From contig JBJEPE010000022.1 in NCBI GenBank assembly GCA_051881075.1, forward strand, positions 1-21,123: a DNA stretch of 21,123 nt, given 5' to 3'. The notes beneath the pieces were generated by a model. The model searched no databases and had not been told where the DNA came from. It saw only the letters and a list, made by a program, of their open reading frames with translations. Position 1 is the stretch's first letter; every line of letters starts with the position of its first letter. Source of the DNA: RUG14223 sp051881075. GTDB taxonomy: Bacteria > Bacillota > Clostridia > Oscillospirales > Acutalibacteraceae. Made by a program: the position numbers and the translations under genes. Shown here in pieces: positions 13,523 through 20,612 of the stretch.

Positions 13523-14029
13523 ATGAATTGTACTATAAGAGAGTGGAAGATCGAAGATAAAACCGCTTTAGCCGAAAATTTAAACAATATTAAAGTATTA
13601 AACAATCTTCGGGACGGTCTGCCCTATCCATATACAGAGAAGGATGCGGAAGCATATATTACGGCAATGCTTGCTGCGGATAAGGACAAAACCTTTGCAT
13701 TTGCAATAACCCTTGATGATAAGGTAATAGGCAGTATAGGTGTGTTCCGATGTGATAATATCCACTACCGTACCGCTGAATTAGGCTACTATATAGGTGA
13801 GCCGTATTGGGGCAGGGGAATAATGACAAGCGCCGTAAAACAGATTTGCAAGTATATCTTTGATAATACGGATATTATCAGGATTTTTGCAGAGCCGTTC
13901 TCATACAATATCGGCTCATGCCGCGTACTTGAAAAGGCAGGCTTTCAATTTGAGGGATTATTAAAAAGCAACGCAGAGAAAAACGGAGCCGTAATAGATA
14001 TGAAGATGTATGCTTTAATCAAGGATTGA
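13523..14029 (+). CDS. GNAT-family N-acetyltransferase (RimJ/RimL-like)
   Basis: The product is 168 residues. AGGAAG (13510-13515) sets the ATG at 13523 as the start; a TTG at 13505 overlaps that site and is rejected. It would transfer acetyl from acetyl-CoA to an amine, probably a protein N-terminus or a small molecule. The fold signature is visible: beta strands around FAFAITLDDKVIGSIGVF (58-75), the acetyl-CoA loop Y95-W-G-R-G-I-M101 and the late motif SYNIGSCRVLEKAGF (127-141) typical of the RimJ/RimL branch. The family's size is met. The substrate cannot be read from sequence. The gene has its own promoter and is followed 49 bases later by a small membrane protein that may share its transcript. 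Confidence 0.9.
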   Translation: MNCTIREWKIEDKTALAENLNNIKVLNNLRDGLPYPYTEKDAEAYITAMLAADKDKTFAFAITLDDKVIGSIGVFRCDNIHYRTAELGYYIGEPYWGRGIMTSAVKQICKYIFDNTDIIRIFAEPFSYNIGSCRVLEKAGFQFEGLLKSNAEKNGAVIDMKMYALIKD

Positions 14030-14078
14030 TTAATATGCGACCTTAAAATCTAAAATCATATTAAATCGGAGGAAACAT

Positions 14079-14447
14079 ATGTCATCAATAATAGGTGCCT
14101 GCACCTTTTCGGTAGTAATTATTATAACAATCCTTATAATCTGCGGATTACCCTTAGGTGAGTTGACGATGGGAGGACATCACAAGGTTTTTCCTAAAAA
14201 ATTAAAAGCTATGCTCGTAGCACAACTTATTTTACAGATGTTTTTTGTAATCATAATTTTGCAAATGGGCGGATATATACCGCTTTGGTTTTCCTATAAT
14301 GTCACAAAAGTAATTTGTATTATTATGTCTGTATATCTTTCTCTTAATACCGTTATAAATTTCTTATCAAAAAGCAAAAAGGAAAAATATGTTATGACCC
14401 CGCTTTCACTCATTACAGCGGTTTGTTTTTGGATAACTGCACTGTGA
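14079..14447 (+). CDS. Small four-helix membrane protein
   Basis: The product is 122 residues, with GGAGGA about 6 bases before the ATG at 14079. Hydrophobic stretches at about 5-26, 44-63, 73-95 and 103-121 suggest four membrane helices. The loops are short; KKEK between the last two helices is basic and so probably cytoplasmic. The loop GGHHKVFPKKLK after helix 1 is notable. I do not recognise the family and infer no function. It lies 49 bases after the GNAT gene with no terminator between, so co-transcription is likely. Confidence 0.75.
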   Translation: MSSIIGACTFSVVIIITILIICGLPLGELTMGGHHKVFPKKLKAMLVAQLILQMFFVIIILQMGGYIPLWFSYNVTKVICIIMSVYLSLNTVINFLSKSKKEKYVMTPLSLITAVCFWITAL

Positions 14448-14472
14448 TTAGCATATTTGCTGAAATATATTA

Positions 14473-14500
14473 TTAAATAAATACGTAAACTTGACATAAT
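14473..14500 (+). promoter_or_regulatory. Possible promoter of the 14534 gene
   Basis: TTAAAT (14473-14478), a 16-base spacer, CATAAT (14495-14500) and an extended -10 TG at 14492-14493. It has the same layout and an AAATACG spacer core as the GNAT promoter at 13453. Confidence 0.4.
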
Positions 14501-14533
14501 TCATATGATAATTACAACCGGGGAGATGCCCAT

Positions 14534-14950
14534 ATGCTGACTTCAGCGCCAACAAAAAAGCAAATAGAAGAGTGGAAAAGAGTTTTCAGAGAAAAGGGTG
14601 CTTTTCTTAAACCAAACAGAATAAGCGGCAAGCAACTGGACTCTTATTTCAGGGAAAAATACTCGCCTAAACGGGAAGATATAGATAGCCTAAAGGAAGC
14701 AATATACCTTAATAAAACGGAACAGGACGGCGATATACCCAAGGACATTTCACATATTGTCACGTATGTTGTTAATGATGATATTTATGTCGGAATTGAC
14801 TTATATTCAGGATTTTTTCAAGTGGAGTGTGAAGAAATAAGCCGTATGTCATCTGTTTACGATGATTTGTTTTTAACAAGGGGATTAGATGAAAAAGACC
14901 TGCAAAATTTCTTTTTGACTGCACAGTATATACAGCTTATCGAAAAGTAA
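14534..14950 (+). CDS. Conserved-looking hypothetical protein
   Basis: The product is 138 residues from the ATG at 14534, with GGGGAG about 8-9 bases upstream. It appears soluble: no signal or membrane segment. The first 60 residues are charged and helix-forming (KKQIEEWKRVFREKG, REDIDSLKEAIYLNK), with beta-like segments around ISHIVTYVVNDDIYVGIDL and FFQVECEEI. I recognise no family or catalytic motif. Codon use and the ribosome binding site look like a real gene. It is followed by a terminator at 15002. Confidence 0.7.
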   Translation: MLTSAPTKKQIEEWKRVFREKGAFLKPNRISGKQLDSYFREKYSPKREDIDSLKEAIYLNKTEQDGDIPKDISHIVTYVVNDDIYVGIDLYSGFFQVECEEISRMSSVYDDLFLTRGLDEKDLQNFFLTAQYIQLIEK

Positions 14951-15001
14951 ATTAAAGAAACACTCGGATATTAATAATACATATAATAGGATAAAATATA
15001 A

Positions 15002-15028
15002 GAGATGCTATCATAACGGTAGCATCTC
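15002..15028. terminator. Bidirectional hairpin terminator
   Basis: GAGATGCTA (15002-15010) pairs perfectly with TAGCATCTC (15020-15028) around a 9-base loop. CTTTTTATG follows on the plus strand and CTTATATTTTA on the minus strand. It serves the gene ending at 14950 and the superoxide reductase ending at 15053. Confidence 0.8.
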
Positions 15029-15052
15029 CTTTTTATGTGTTACTATTATTTA

Positions 15053-15427
15053 TTATTTCTTCCACAGACCGTGAAGGTTGCAGTAGGCATACACGGCTTC
15101 AACTGTTTCATCCTCACAGATTGCAAAAACAGCCTCAGGCTTTTGTCCCGGTGCCAAGCATTTTCTCTGATTGCCCTTATCGGTTTGTACTGATATCCAC
15201 TCTATATAATGAACATCAGCCATTGGATGCTCTACCTCACCCACACTGACAAATACCTTGCCGTCCTTAACCTCATAAACAGGTATATGCTTTTCTACAG
15301 CGGCATCTGTTGTACCTGGGATAACCTCTGACATTTTCTCTCCGCAACACATTATCGGCACACCTGCATCCTTAACAAATGCAACCATGTTACCGCAATG
15401 CTTGCATACATAAAATTTTTGTTCCAT
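15053..15427 (-). CDS. dfx: Desulfoferrodoxin, two-iron superoxide reductase
   Basis: It reduces superoxide to peroxide without making oxygen, a defence typical of anaerobes. The product is 124 residues from the ATG at 15427, 8 bases after AGGTGG; a GTG at 15439 inside that site is rejected. Center I (desulforedoxin-type Fe-Cys4) is C8-x-x-C11 with C27-C28. Center II, the active site, has H47 in the EKHIP motif, H67, H73, C116 and H119, with the conserved Lys at 46. All ligands are present, so the protein should be active as a 2Fe enzyme. The Hrb-like gene upstream, 41 bases away in the same direction, is a plausible electron donor. Confidence 0.96.
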   Translation of the reverse strand: MEQKFYVCKHCGNMVAFVKDAGVPIMCCGEKMSEVIPGTTDAAVEKHIPVYEVKDGKVFVSVGEVEHPMADVHYIEWISVQTDKGNQRKCLAPGQKPEAVFAICEDETVEAVYAYCNLHGLWKK

Positions 15428-15468
15428 AGTAATTACCACCTTTTTATATTATTTTAATTTATAACCTT

Positions 15469-16089
15469 TTATTCCTCATAAATTGGCTCAAAGTCTTCCC
15501 TACTGTGGCCACACAAAGGACATACGAAATCTTCGGGAATATCACTACCCTCATATACATATCCGCATATCTTGCATCTCCATCCCACTATCTTCTTATC
15601 CTGCTTAGCCCTTTCAGGCTTGGGCTTTACTTTGCTTTGATAATCTGCATAGGTGAGCGGTGCATTATCATTTAACAGCTTCGCATCCTGTACCTCTGCA
15701 ATAAAAAGCGTATGACTGCCAAGGTCTATTTCCTCGGTAACTTTACAGCTTATTACCGCACAGGTCTGCACATTAAGATAAGGAATATTATTTATATCAA
15801 CAGGCAGGGTCATACCCTCAAACTTATCAGCATCTCTGCCGGACTTAAATCCAAAACGCTTAATAGTATCAAAGGTACACTTTTCATCTAAAACACTTAG
15901 TGAAAATACTCCGCTGCTCTTTATAAGGTCACACGTATAGTTGGTATTAATTACAGATATCGCTACTCTTGTTGGTGAGTTTGCCACCTGAATACAGGTA
16001 TTTGTAATACATCCGTTTGCTCTGCCTTGTGAAACCGTAGAAAGTAAAAATACTCCGTAGCTCAATTTGTATAAGGCCTTATTATCCAT
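15469..16089 (-). CDS. hrb: Flavin reductase-rubredoxin fusion (high-molecular-weight rubredoxin, Hrb-like)
   Basis: The product is 206 residues. An upstream start at 16149 is rejected because CGGAGTG at about 16095-16101 points to the ATG at 16089 (MDNKALYKLSYG). Residues 1-150 match the FMN-binding flavin reductase family in motif style (KLSYGVFLLST, NSPTRVAISV, GRDADKF.G). Residues 168-203 form a compact rubredoxin with Fe ligands C172, C175, C190 and C193. It has the short spacing of rubredoxin domains fused to other proteins. The architecture equals Hrb of acetogens, which passes NAD(P)H electrons through FMN to rubredoxin and on to oxygen-detoxifying enzymes. It is first in the operon with superoxide reductase, so it likely feeds that enzyme. 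The specific electron partner is inference. Confidence 0.9.
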   Translation of the reverse strand: MDNKALYKLSYGVFLLSTVSQGRANGCITNTCIQVANSPTRVAISVINTNYTCDLIKSSGVFSLSVLDEKCTFDTIKRFGFKSGRDADKFEGMTLPVDINNIPYLNVQTCAVISCKVTEEIDLGSHTLFIAEVQDAKLLNDNAPLTYADYQSKVKPKPERAKQDKKIVGWRCKICGYVYEGSDIPEDFVCPLCGHSREDFEPIYEE

Positions 16090-16163
16090 ATTAACACTCC
16101 GTTCTAAACATATAGTTTTCAAGTAAATCGCATTGCTTATAAGAAGCATTGTAGGTTTATTAT

Positions 16164-16192
16164 ATTATAACAACTATCGCATTGTATGTCAA
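16164..16192 (-). promoter_or_regulatory. Consensus promoter of the hrb-dfx operon
   Basis: On the minus strand there is a perfect TTGACA (16192-16187), exactly 17 bases, and a perfect TATAAT (16169-16164), about 75 bases before the hrb start. The leader and promoter contain ATCGCATTG twice (about 16127-16135 and 16176-16184). Confidence 0.8.
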
Positions 16193-16323
16193 CAAATAGG
16201 ACGAGATATACAAAATTTTTATATCATTAAAAGCACATGAAAGCAGCTTTTACATTTATAAAATATATGTATATAATGCTATAGAGTAGTATATCTATGT
16301 GTGATTTTATTATTCCTGCATAT

Positions 16324-16397
16324 TGCGCTACAGAGCTGTTTACATCATTTTACAGTATAGCGCATATGTTGACATACACCGTGTTAAATGATATAAT
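16324..16397 (+). promoter_or_regulatory. Consensus promoter of the YgjV-like gene, with upstream inverted repeat
   Basis: Perfect TTGACA (16369-16374), 17 bases, perfect TATAAT (16392-16397), plus an extended -10 TG at 16389-16390. TGCGCTA (16324-16330) and TAGCGCA (16358-16364) form a perfect 7-base inverted repeat ending 4 bases before the -35 box, a likely regulator site. The 373-base gap between the hrb and ygjV starts holds these two divergent promoters and the leader hairpin; no credible gene was seen there. Confidence 0.75.
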
Positions 16398-16403
16398 TTC
16401 AAA

Positions 16404-16434
16404 GCTGTGTGTTGCGTACAATATGTCACACAGC
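16404..16434 (+). promoter_or_regulatory. 5' leader hairpin of the YgjV-like gene
   Basis: GCTGTGTG (16404-16411) pairs perfectly with CACACAGC (16427-16434) around a 15-base loop. It lies at the very start of the predicted transcript and 16 bases before GGGGGA. It may stabilise the mRNA or bind a regulator; no riboswitch class was recognised. Confidence 0.45.
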
Positions 16435-16462
16435 GCAGTAATTTTGTTAAGGGGGAATTGTA

Positions 16463-16984
16463 TTGAATCCTGTCATACTCGGAAATGTGATATCATTTAT
16501 TGGTGCTATGATAATGATATCTACAGGATTTATTAAGGAAAAAAAGCACATTCTATATACTCAGTGTGTTCAGCTTGGATTTATGGGTACAGGCAACTTT
16601 ATACTTGGCGGTATAACAGGTGCAATATCTAACGTGATAGGTATTTTGAGAAATCTGCTTGGTTTACATATTAAATTTACCCTTGCCTGGAAGGCGTTGT
16701 TCATCTGCATAGAGGCAGTATTCGTCATACTTTTCAATAAGGTAGGAATAATCGGTTGGTTGCCGTTTGCGGCGGCATTCATTTTTATTGCCTTTCTTAA
16801 CACCAAAAACGAACGTGTTTTTAAGACGGCTATCATATTCAGTCAAATTATGTGGGGACTGTATGACCTGTATATCATGAACTATGCGGCAATGACCTTT
16901 GATATATTAACTGTAGGAAGTAACATTGTCGGTATTATTTCCATCACCCGCTCCATTAAGGCATCGAAACAAAAACAGAATTAA
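16463..16984 (+). CDS. YgjV-family multi-pass membrane protein
   Basis: The product is 173 residues from a TTG at 16463, 6 bases after GGGGGA (16451-16456). About five to six hydrophobic segments (5-22, 34-60, 71-90, 97-112, 120-140, 145-163) make it an integral membrane protein. The order of segments and the motifs NFILGGITGAISNVIGILRN and MWGLYDLYIMNY recall YgjV-type proteins, whose function is not established. It stands alone between its own promoter and the terminator at 16993. The family call is from memory of the pattern, without a search. Confidence 0.75.
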   Translation: MNPVILGNVISFIGAMIMISTGFIKEKKHILYTQCVQLGFMGTGNFILGGITGAISNVIGILRNLLGLHIKFTLAWKALFICIEAVFVILFNKVGIIGWLPFAAAFIFIAFLNTKNERVFKTAIIFSQIMWGLYDLYIMNYAAMTFDILTVGSNIVGIISITRSIKASKQKQN

Positions 16985-16992
16985 ATTTACTG

Positions 16993-17015
16993 AGATCCGC
17001 AGTTTTTGCGGATCT
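16993..17015 (+). terminator. Rho-independent terminator
   Basis: AGATCCGCA (16993-17001) pairs perfectly with TGCGGATCT (17007-17015) around a 5-base loop, followed by TTTTTT. It ends the YgjV-like gene; the LysR gene arriving from the other side stops at 17029. Confidence 0.92.
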
Positions 17016-17028
17016 TTTTTTACTCCGT

Positions 17029-17898
17029 TTATTGGCTTTTTAGATGGTTTACCGTGAAAGCCCTGAACTTACGGGCAGCGTAAGACAATGTTTTGGGGTC
17101 ACGGCAGGCAAGACAGATTTTTCTTGTAATAGACTGTGTAAGAGGACGTATCGCAACATCATCCTCATATCCCGACACAACATTACTAAAAAGTAACGAT
17201 ACACCGAGCTTGCTTTTAATCATAGATAAAATGGAGTAATCGTCATACACCCTGTATTCTGCACGAAGCGATATTCCCTTATTTGCAAAGGCATTAAGCG
17301 TAGTGCTGTACTGTCCCTCATCAAGTAAAATAAACCGCTCTGCCGCCAACTGCTCAAGCGATATCTCACCGTAATCACTCAACGGATGATCCTGCGGTAG
17401 GACTGCCAGCATTTCATCTTCATACAAAAAATCAGAAACAAGCTGTCCTGCTACCTCCATAGCCAAAAATCCTATGTCTACAATTCCGCTCTGTAACCAG
17501 TCATGTATATTGTTATAATCACCCTGACGCAGTTCAAAGCTTACATCGGGATATTTTTTCTTAAATTCCATCATCAGATGCGGCAGGATATCTCGGCTTA
17601 CACTTGTAAAGCTGCCTATGCGTATAGTAGCATTTTCCAGTCCTGCCATTTCACGTTGTTTTTGCTCTAAGGCCTGCTCCGCGGCATAGATAGCACGTAT
17701 GTAAGGTTCGTACTCCCTACCGCTGTCTGTCCATGCTATGCCGTGACGTTTGCGGTCAATAAGACACACTCCCAACTCATCCTCTACCGATTTAACAGCC
17801 TGACTTACAGAGCTTTGCGCATAGCCGTACAGCTCGGCTACAGCAGTAAAGCTGCCACGTGAGGCTACCTCACATAATATTCCGTACTTAGATAACAT
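17029..17898 (-). CDS. LysR-type transcriptional regulator, divergent from azlCD
   Basis: The product is 289 residues, usual for LysR. The ATG at 17898 follows GGGGGA (17904-17909) by 5 bases; a TTG at 17913 is rejected. The N-terminal winged helix-turn-helix (about 1-60) shows SFTAVAELYGYAQSSVSQAVKSVEDELGVCLI and the DR..HG..WT..G pattern typical of LysR wings. Residues 90-289 form the co-inducer domain (IRIGSFTSVSRDILPHLM, DIGFLAMEV, EDEMLAVLPQDHPL). It is transcribed away from azlC across a 98-base gap with a shared palindrome. LysR proteins next to azlCD often regulate the exporter in response to branched-chain amino acids; the effector here is not shown by the sequence. Confidence 0.95.
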   Translation of the reverse strand: MLSKYGILCEVASRGSFTAVAELYGYAQSSVSQAVKSVEDELGVCLIDRKRHGIAWTDSGREYEPYIRAIYAAEQALEQKQREMAGLENATIRIGSFTSVSRDILPHLMMEFKKKYPDVSFELRQGDYNNIHDWLQSGIVDIGFLAMEVAGQLVSDFLYEDEMLAVLPQDHPLSDYGEISLEQLAAERFILLDEGQYSTTLNAFANKGISLRAEYRVYDDYSILSMIKSKLGVSLLFSNVVSGYEDDVAIRPLTQSITRKICLACRDPKTLSYAARKFRAFTVNHLKSQ

Positions 17899-17933
17899 AA
17901 ATATCCCCCACAATCGTTTTTACCGATATAACT

Positions 17934-17977
17934 ATTATAACAATCTATTTTACAAATGTAAATATGTTTGCTAGAAT
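17934..17977. promoter_or_regulatory. Divergent lysR/azlC promoters sharing a palindrome over both -35 boxes
   Basis: Plus strand: TTTACA (17949-17954), 17 bases, TAGAAT (17972-17977), driving azlC. Minus strand: TTTACA (17962-17957), 17 bases, TATAAT (17939-17934), driving lysR. The two -35 boxes are the arms of one palindrome, TTTACaaatGTAAA (17949-17962), which also fits the T-N11-A spacing of LysR sites. RNA polymerase cannot easily occupy both at once. Confidence 0.7.
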
Positions 17978-17996
17978 AATTTAGGGAGGAATAATA

Positions 17997-18728
17997 ATGA
18001 AGAATAAAGAAAAATCACCAAGCTTGGTACTGCGCGGCATGAAGGATGGAATCCCTATCGGCTTGGGTTACTTTGCAGTATCGTTCTCACTTGGAATTAC
18101 CGCACACAATGCAGGAATAACGGCTATACAGGGCTTTGTGATGAGCCTGCTGAATAATGCCTCTGCCGGCGAATATGCCGGCATAGCCGCTATAAAGGCA
18201 AACGCACCCTACTTAGAAATAGCCTTGCTTATACTTATAGCCAACGCAAGATACCTGCTGATGAGCTGTGTATTAAGCCAGCGACTTGCTCCTGAATTAC
18301 CGCTGCGCCACAGATTACTTTTGGGCTTTGACTTAACCGATGAGATATTCGGACTTTCTATTGCATCTCCTGCACCGCTGGTACCCAAATACATATACGG
18401 TGCATACATAACCACCATACCGTGTTGGGCAATAGGCACGGCGCTTGGAATTATAGCCGGAAACATATTGCCTGTGCTTGCCGTTAAATCATTAAGTGCG
18501 GCAATTTACGGAATGTTTATAGCAATTATAATACCGCCATGCAAAAAGAATAAGGCTGTTTTGGTTGTAATCTTTGCAAGCTTTGCGCTTAGCGGAATTT
18601 GTGCGATATTACCCATAATATCCAATCTTTCAGAAAGCTTGCGTATAATAATTCTTACTGTACTGATATCGGTTGCCGCCGCTATTGTTCATCCTGTTAA
18701 TACTGATAAGGAGGAGTTGTCACAATGA
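17997..18728 (+). CDS. azlC: AzlC, large subunit of branched-chain amino acid exporter
   Basis: The product is 243 residues from the ATG at 17997, behind GGGAGGA. AzlC and AzlD together export branched-chain amino acids and toxic analogues. Family motifs are RGMKDGIPIGLGYFAVSFSLG near residues 14-34 and the amidst-membrane segment NASAGEYAGIAAI (about 55-67), ANARYLLMS (about 82-90). Several hydrophobic segments span the length, giving the usual five to six helices. The stop overlaps the azlD start as ATGA. The last residues carry the azlD ribosome binding site (aaggaggag). Confidence 0.95.
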   Translation: MKNKEKSPSLVLRGMKDGIPIGLGYFAVSFSLGITAHNAGITAIQGFVMSLLNNASAGEYAGIAAIKANAPYLEIALLILIANARYLLMSCVLSQRLAPELPLRHRLLLGFDLTDEIFGLSIASPAPLVPKYIYGAYITTIPCWAIGTALGIIAGNILPVLAVKSLSAAIYGMFIAIIIPPCKKNKAVLVVIFASFALSGICAILPIISNLSESLRIIILTVLISVAAAIVHPVNTDKEELSQ

Positions 18729-19042
18729 ACCGCTCTGTATGGATATATATACTTGTTATGGCAGGTGTAAGTTATCTGTTGCGTGTTTTACCTATTACTC
18801 TTATTCGCAAGCAGATAAAAAGCCCGTTTATTAAATCCGTTTTGTATTATCTGCCATATGTTACACTATCAGTAATGACAGTGCCGGCTATTTTAACGGT
18901 TTCTGAAAACCCTGCCTCCGGTGCGGTTGCGCTGGTTGCCGCATTAATTACGGCATGGACAACCTCTAACCTGTTCTTCTCGGCAACGGTAGCTTGCGCC
19001 GCAGTTTGCGTAACCGAACTATTTATCGGTACGTTTTATTAA
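18725..19042 (+). CDS. azlD: AzlD, small subunit of branched-chain amino acid exporter
   Basis: The product is 105 residues, normal for AzlD. It starts in the ATGA overlap with azlC, so translation is probably coupled. Four hydrophobic segments (about 4-22, 37-57, 63-80, 84-103) and the N-terminal YLLRVLPITLIRK, then FIKSVLYYLPYVTLSVMTVPAIL, match the family. It is the last gene of the operon, before the hairpin at 19061. Confidence 0.93.
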   Translation: MNRSVWIYILVMAGVSYLLRVLPITLIRKQIKSPFIKSVLYYLPYVTLSVMTVPAILTVSENPASGAVALVAALITAWTTSNLFFSATVACAAVCVTELFIGTFY

Positions 19043-19060
19043 ACTGAATATATTAAACTT

Positions 19061-19090
19061 AACGCTCACAGGCATATGCTTGTGGGCGTT
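19061..19090 (+). terminator. Terminator after azlCD
   Basis: Positions 19061-19074 pair with 19077-19090 over 14 bases with two G-T wobbles (aacgctcacaggca / tgcttgtgggcgtt). The T-run is short (TTTAATATT), so efficiency is uncertain. Confidence 0.7.
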
Positions 19091-19095
19091 TAATA

Positions 19096-19124
19096 TTGAT
19101 TGATCGGTGATTTTCTGCTATAAT
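19096..19124 (+). promoter_or_regulatory. Promoter of the DUF2726-like gene
   Basis: TTGATT (19096-19101), 17 bases, TATAAT (19119-19124), with extended -10 TGC at 19116-19118. Confidence 0.65.
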
Positions 19125-19160
19125 TTTAGGTGGAAATAATAATAAGATGTAGGTGATACC

Positions 19161-19907
19161 TTGAGCCGAAACGACAATTATTTATATGAATTAAAAAATT
19201 CTCTTCTCACTGACAGTGAGCTTGCTTATCTTGACTGCATAGAGTCCGTTATCCCTGATGACTACCTGATAATACCGCAATCAAATTTAGCCACCTTTAT
19301 ACACAGGACAGACGGTGCAAAATATCAGAATGAGCTGTTCCGAAATGTTGATTTTCTGATAACCGATTGCGAATACAGGCCTAGGGTAGTTATTGAGATC
19401 AACGACTCTACACATAACGAATATTCACGGCGTGTAAGGGACGAGCGTGTACAGAAGATATGCGAGGAGGCAGGCATATCTATAATAACATTATGGACAT
19501 CATACGGCATAAATCCCGACTATATAGGCGAGAAGATCAGAGCCGAGCTTGAGAGCTTTCCGCCTGAGCGTAAGCATCATTTTGTAAGTAACGGAGGTAA
19601 AATCTCGGCTATCAAAAGGCATTGCAAAGCATATTATATCGGGCTTATACTTTCGATAGTAGGTGTTTTAACCACCGCTGCGCCTATACTTATACGTAAC
19701 CTTGACTTGATTATATCAGCGCAGGAGGTAGTTGCACCGTCAATTATTATCGGTATTATCTCCATTATATGCAGCTTTAAGGTCATTAAAATAAAACAAG
19801 ATAGAGCGGCAGGTATTTTAATGCTTATACTGAGTTTGCTTACCATAGCAGGTGCTACAGCTTTAATATTAATACCCCCGCAGGAGATAATACATTTATT
19901 TTTCTAA
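19161..19907 (+). CDS. DUF2726-like (nuclease-fold) protein with C-terminal membrane helices
   Basis: The product is 248 residues from a TTG at 19161, 4-5 bases after AGGTGA. Residues 15-125 carry the DUF2726 pattern: FRNVDFLITD (60-69), VVIEINDSTHN (76-86), then RRVRDERVQKICEEAGISIITLW. That domain has the core of PD-(D/E)xK nucleases; D64 and E79 are the likely metal ligands, but the usual Lys after E79 is replaced (EIND), so activity is uncertain. A linker with ERKHH follows. Three hydrophobic segments (157-176, 193-207, 217-238) place the protein in the membrane with the domain in the cytoplasm. It has its own promoter and terminator. A role in DNA uptake or defence cannot be told from sequence. 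Confidence 0.75.
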   Translation: MSRNDNYLYELKNSLLTDSELAYLDCIESVIPDDYLIIPQSNLATFIHRTDGAKYQNELFRNVDFLITDCEYRPRVVIEINDSTHNEYSRRVRDERVQKICEEAGISIITLWTSYGINPDYIGEKIRAELESFPPERKHHFVSNGGKISAIKRHCKAYYIGLILSIVGVLTTAAPILIRNLDLIISAQEVVAPSIIIGIISIICSFKVIKIKQDRAAGILMLILSLLTIAGATALILIPPQEIIHLFF

Positions 19908-19930
19908 ACTACGCATTTTTCCTATCTATT

Positions 19931-19973
19931 AAACCGGTACTGTAAAAACTATCAGTTTTTACAGTACCGGTTT
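19931..19973. terminator. Very long perfect hairpin terminator, bidirectional
   Basis: Positions 19931-19950 and 19954-19973 are perfectly complementary over 20 bases with a 3-base loop. The stem starts with AAACCGGTACTG and TTTTTTATTT follows on the plus strand. It ends 1 base before the stop codon of the minus-strand gene at 19975, so it serves both convergent genes. Confidence 0.92.
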
Positions 19974-19974
19974 T

Positions 19975-20541
19975 TTATTTATCTTCAGGTTTTATTTCCT
20001 TTATCACTTTACAGGGATTGCCCACAGCAACAACGTTTGACGGTATATCTTTAGTTACTACTGAACCCGAACCTATAACCGCATTGTCCCCAATGGTAAC
20101 ACCCGGATTTATTACGGTGTTGCCGCCTATCCAAACGTTATTGCCTATCTTTATCTTTTTACCAAACTCAAGCCCGCTGTTGCGCACTGCGGCATTTATG
20201 GGATGACCAGCCGTAAAGACGCACACACGTGGCCCAAATAGCACGTTATCGCCTATTGTTACCTCACATACATCCACTATCATACAGTCGTAATTGGCAT
20301 AAAAGTTATCGCCTATACGGATATTGCTGCCGTAATCACACCTGAACGGAGGTTGAATAACTGCGTTTTTACCTATATTTCCGAAAAGCTCCTTTAGTAG
20401 CTTTGCCCTTTCCTCTTTTTGATGTATTGTCGTTTGATTGTAAAGGTAGGTTATATCCTGTGCTCTTTCATAATCTGCCCTTAATTCATCATCATCGGCA
20501 CAATACAACTGTTCAGACAGCATTAATTCCTTTTGTGTCAT
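19975..20541 (-). CDS. Hexapeptide-repeat O-acetyltransferase (maltose/galactoside acetyltransferase family)
   Basis: The product is 188 residues, typical for Maa/LacA proteins. The ATG at 20541 follows GAGGGG. Residues 1-55 match the family's helical N-terminal cap (M.LSEQLYCADDDEL..). Residues 58-175 show left-handed beta-helix repeats of the [LIV]GxN type (IRIGDNF, VTIGDNV, IKIGNNVWIGG, VTIGDNAVIGSGSVV). The catalytic His is H113 in FTAGHPI, and the closing AVGNPCKVI motif is present. It would acetylate a sugar hydroxyl from acetyl-CoA; the actual acceptor is unknown, so no symbol is given. TATAAT lies near 20575-20580 on the minus strand, with no clear -35. Confidence 0.93.
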   Translation of the reverse strand: MTQKELMLSEQLYCADDDELRADYERAQDITYLYNQTTIHQKEERAKLLKELFGNIGKNAVIQPPFRCDYGSNIRIGDNFYANYDCMIVDVCEVTIGDNVLFGPRVCVFTAGHPINAAVRNSGLEFGKKIKIGNNVWIGGNTVINPGVTIGDNAVIGSGSVVTKDIPSNVVAVGNPCKVIKEIKPEDK

Positions 20542-20612
20542 GCTCTATACATCCCCTCTTTTTTTATACTGATTATATTATAGTTAAGCCTTAGCATAAA
20601 TGCAATGCAAAT

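Noticed and set aside
16150..16200. PerR-type operator in the hrb-dfx promoter
   Set aside because: The AT-rich sequence around the -10 box resembles one half of TTATAATnATTATAA, but the second half fails at several positions.
16297..16536. Plus-strand 79-codon open frame before the YgjV-like gene
   Set aside because: It spans the promoter, the leader hairpin and the start of the YgjV-like gene in another frame, with no ribosome binding site.
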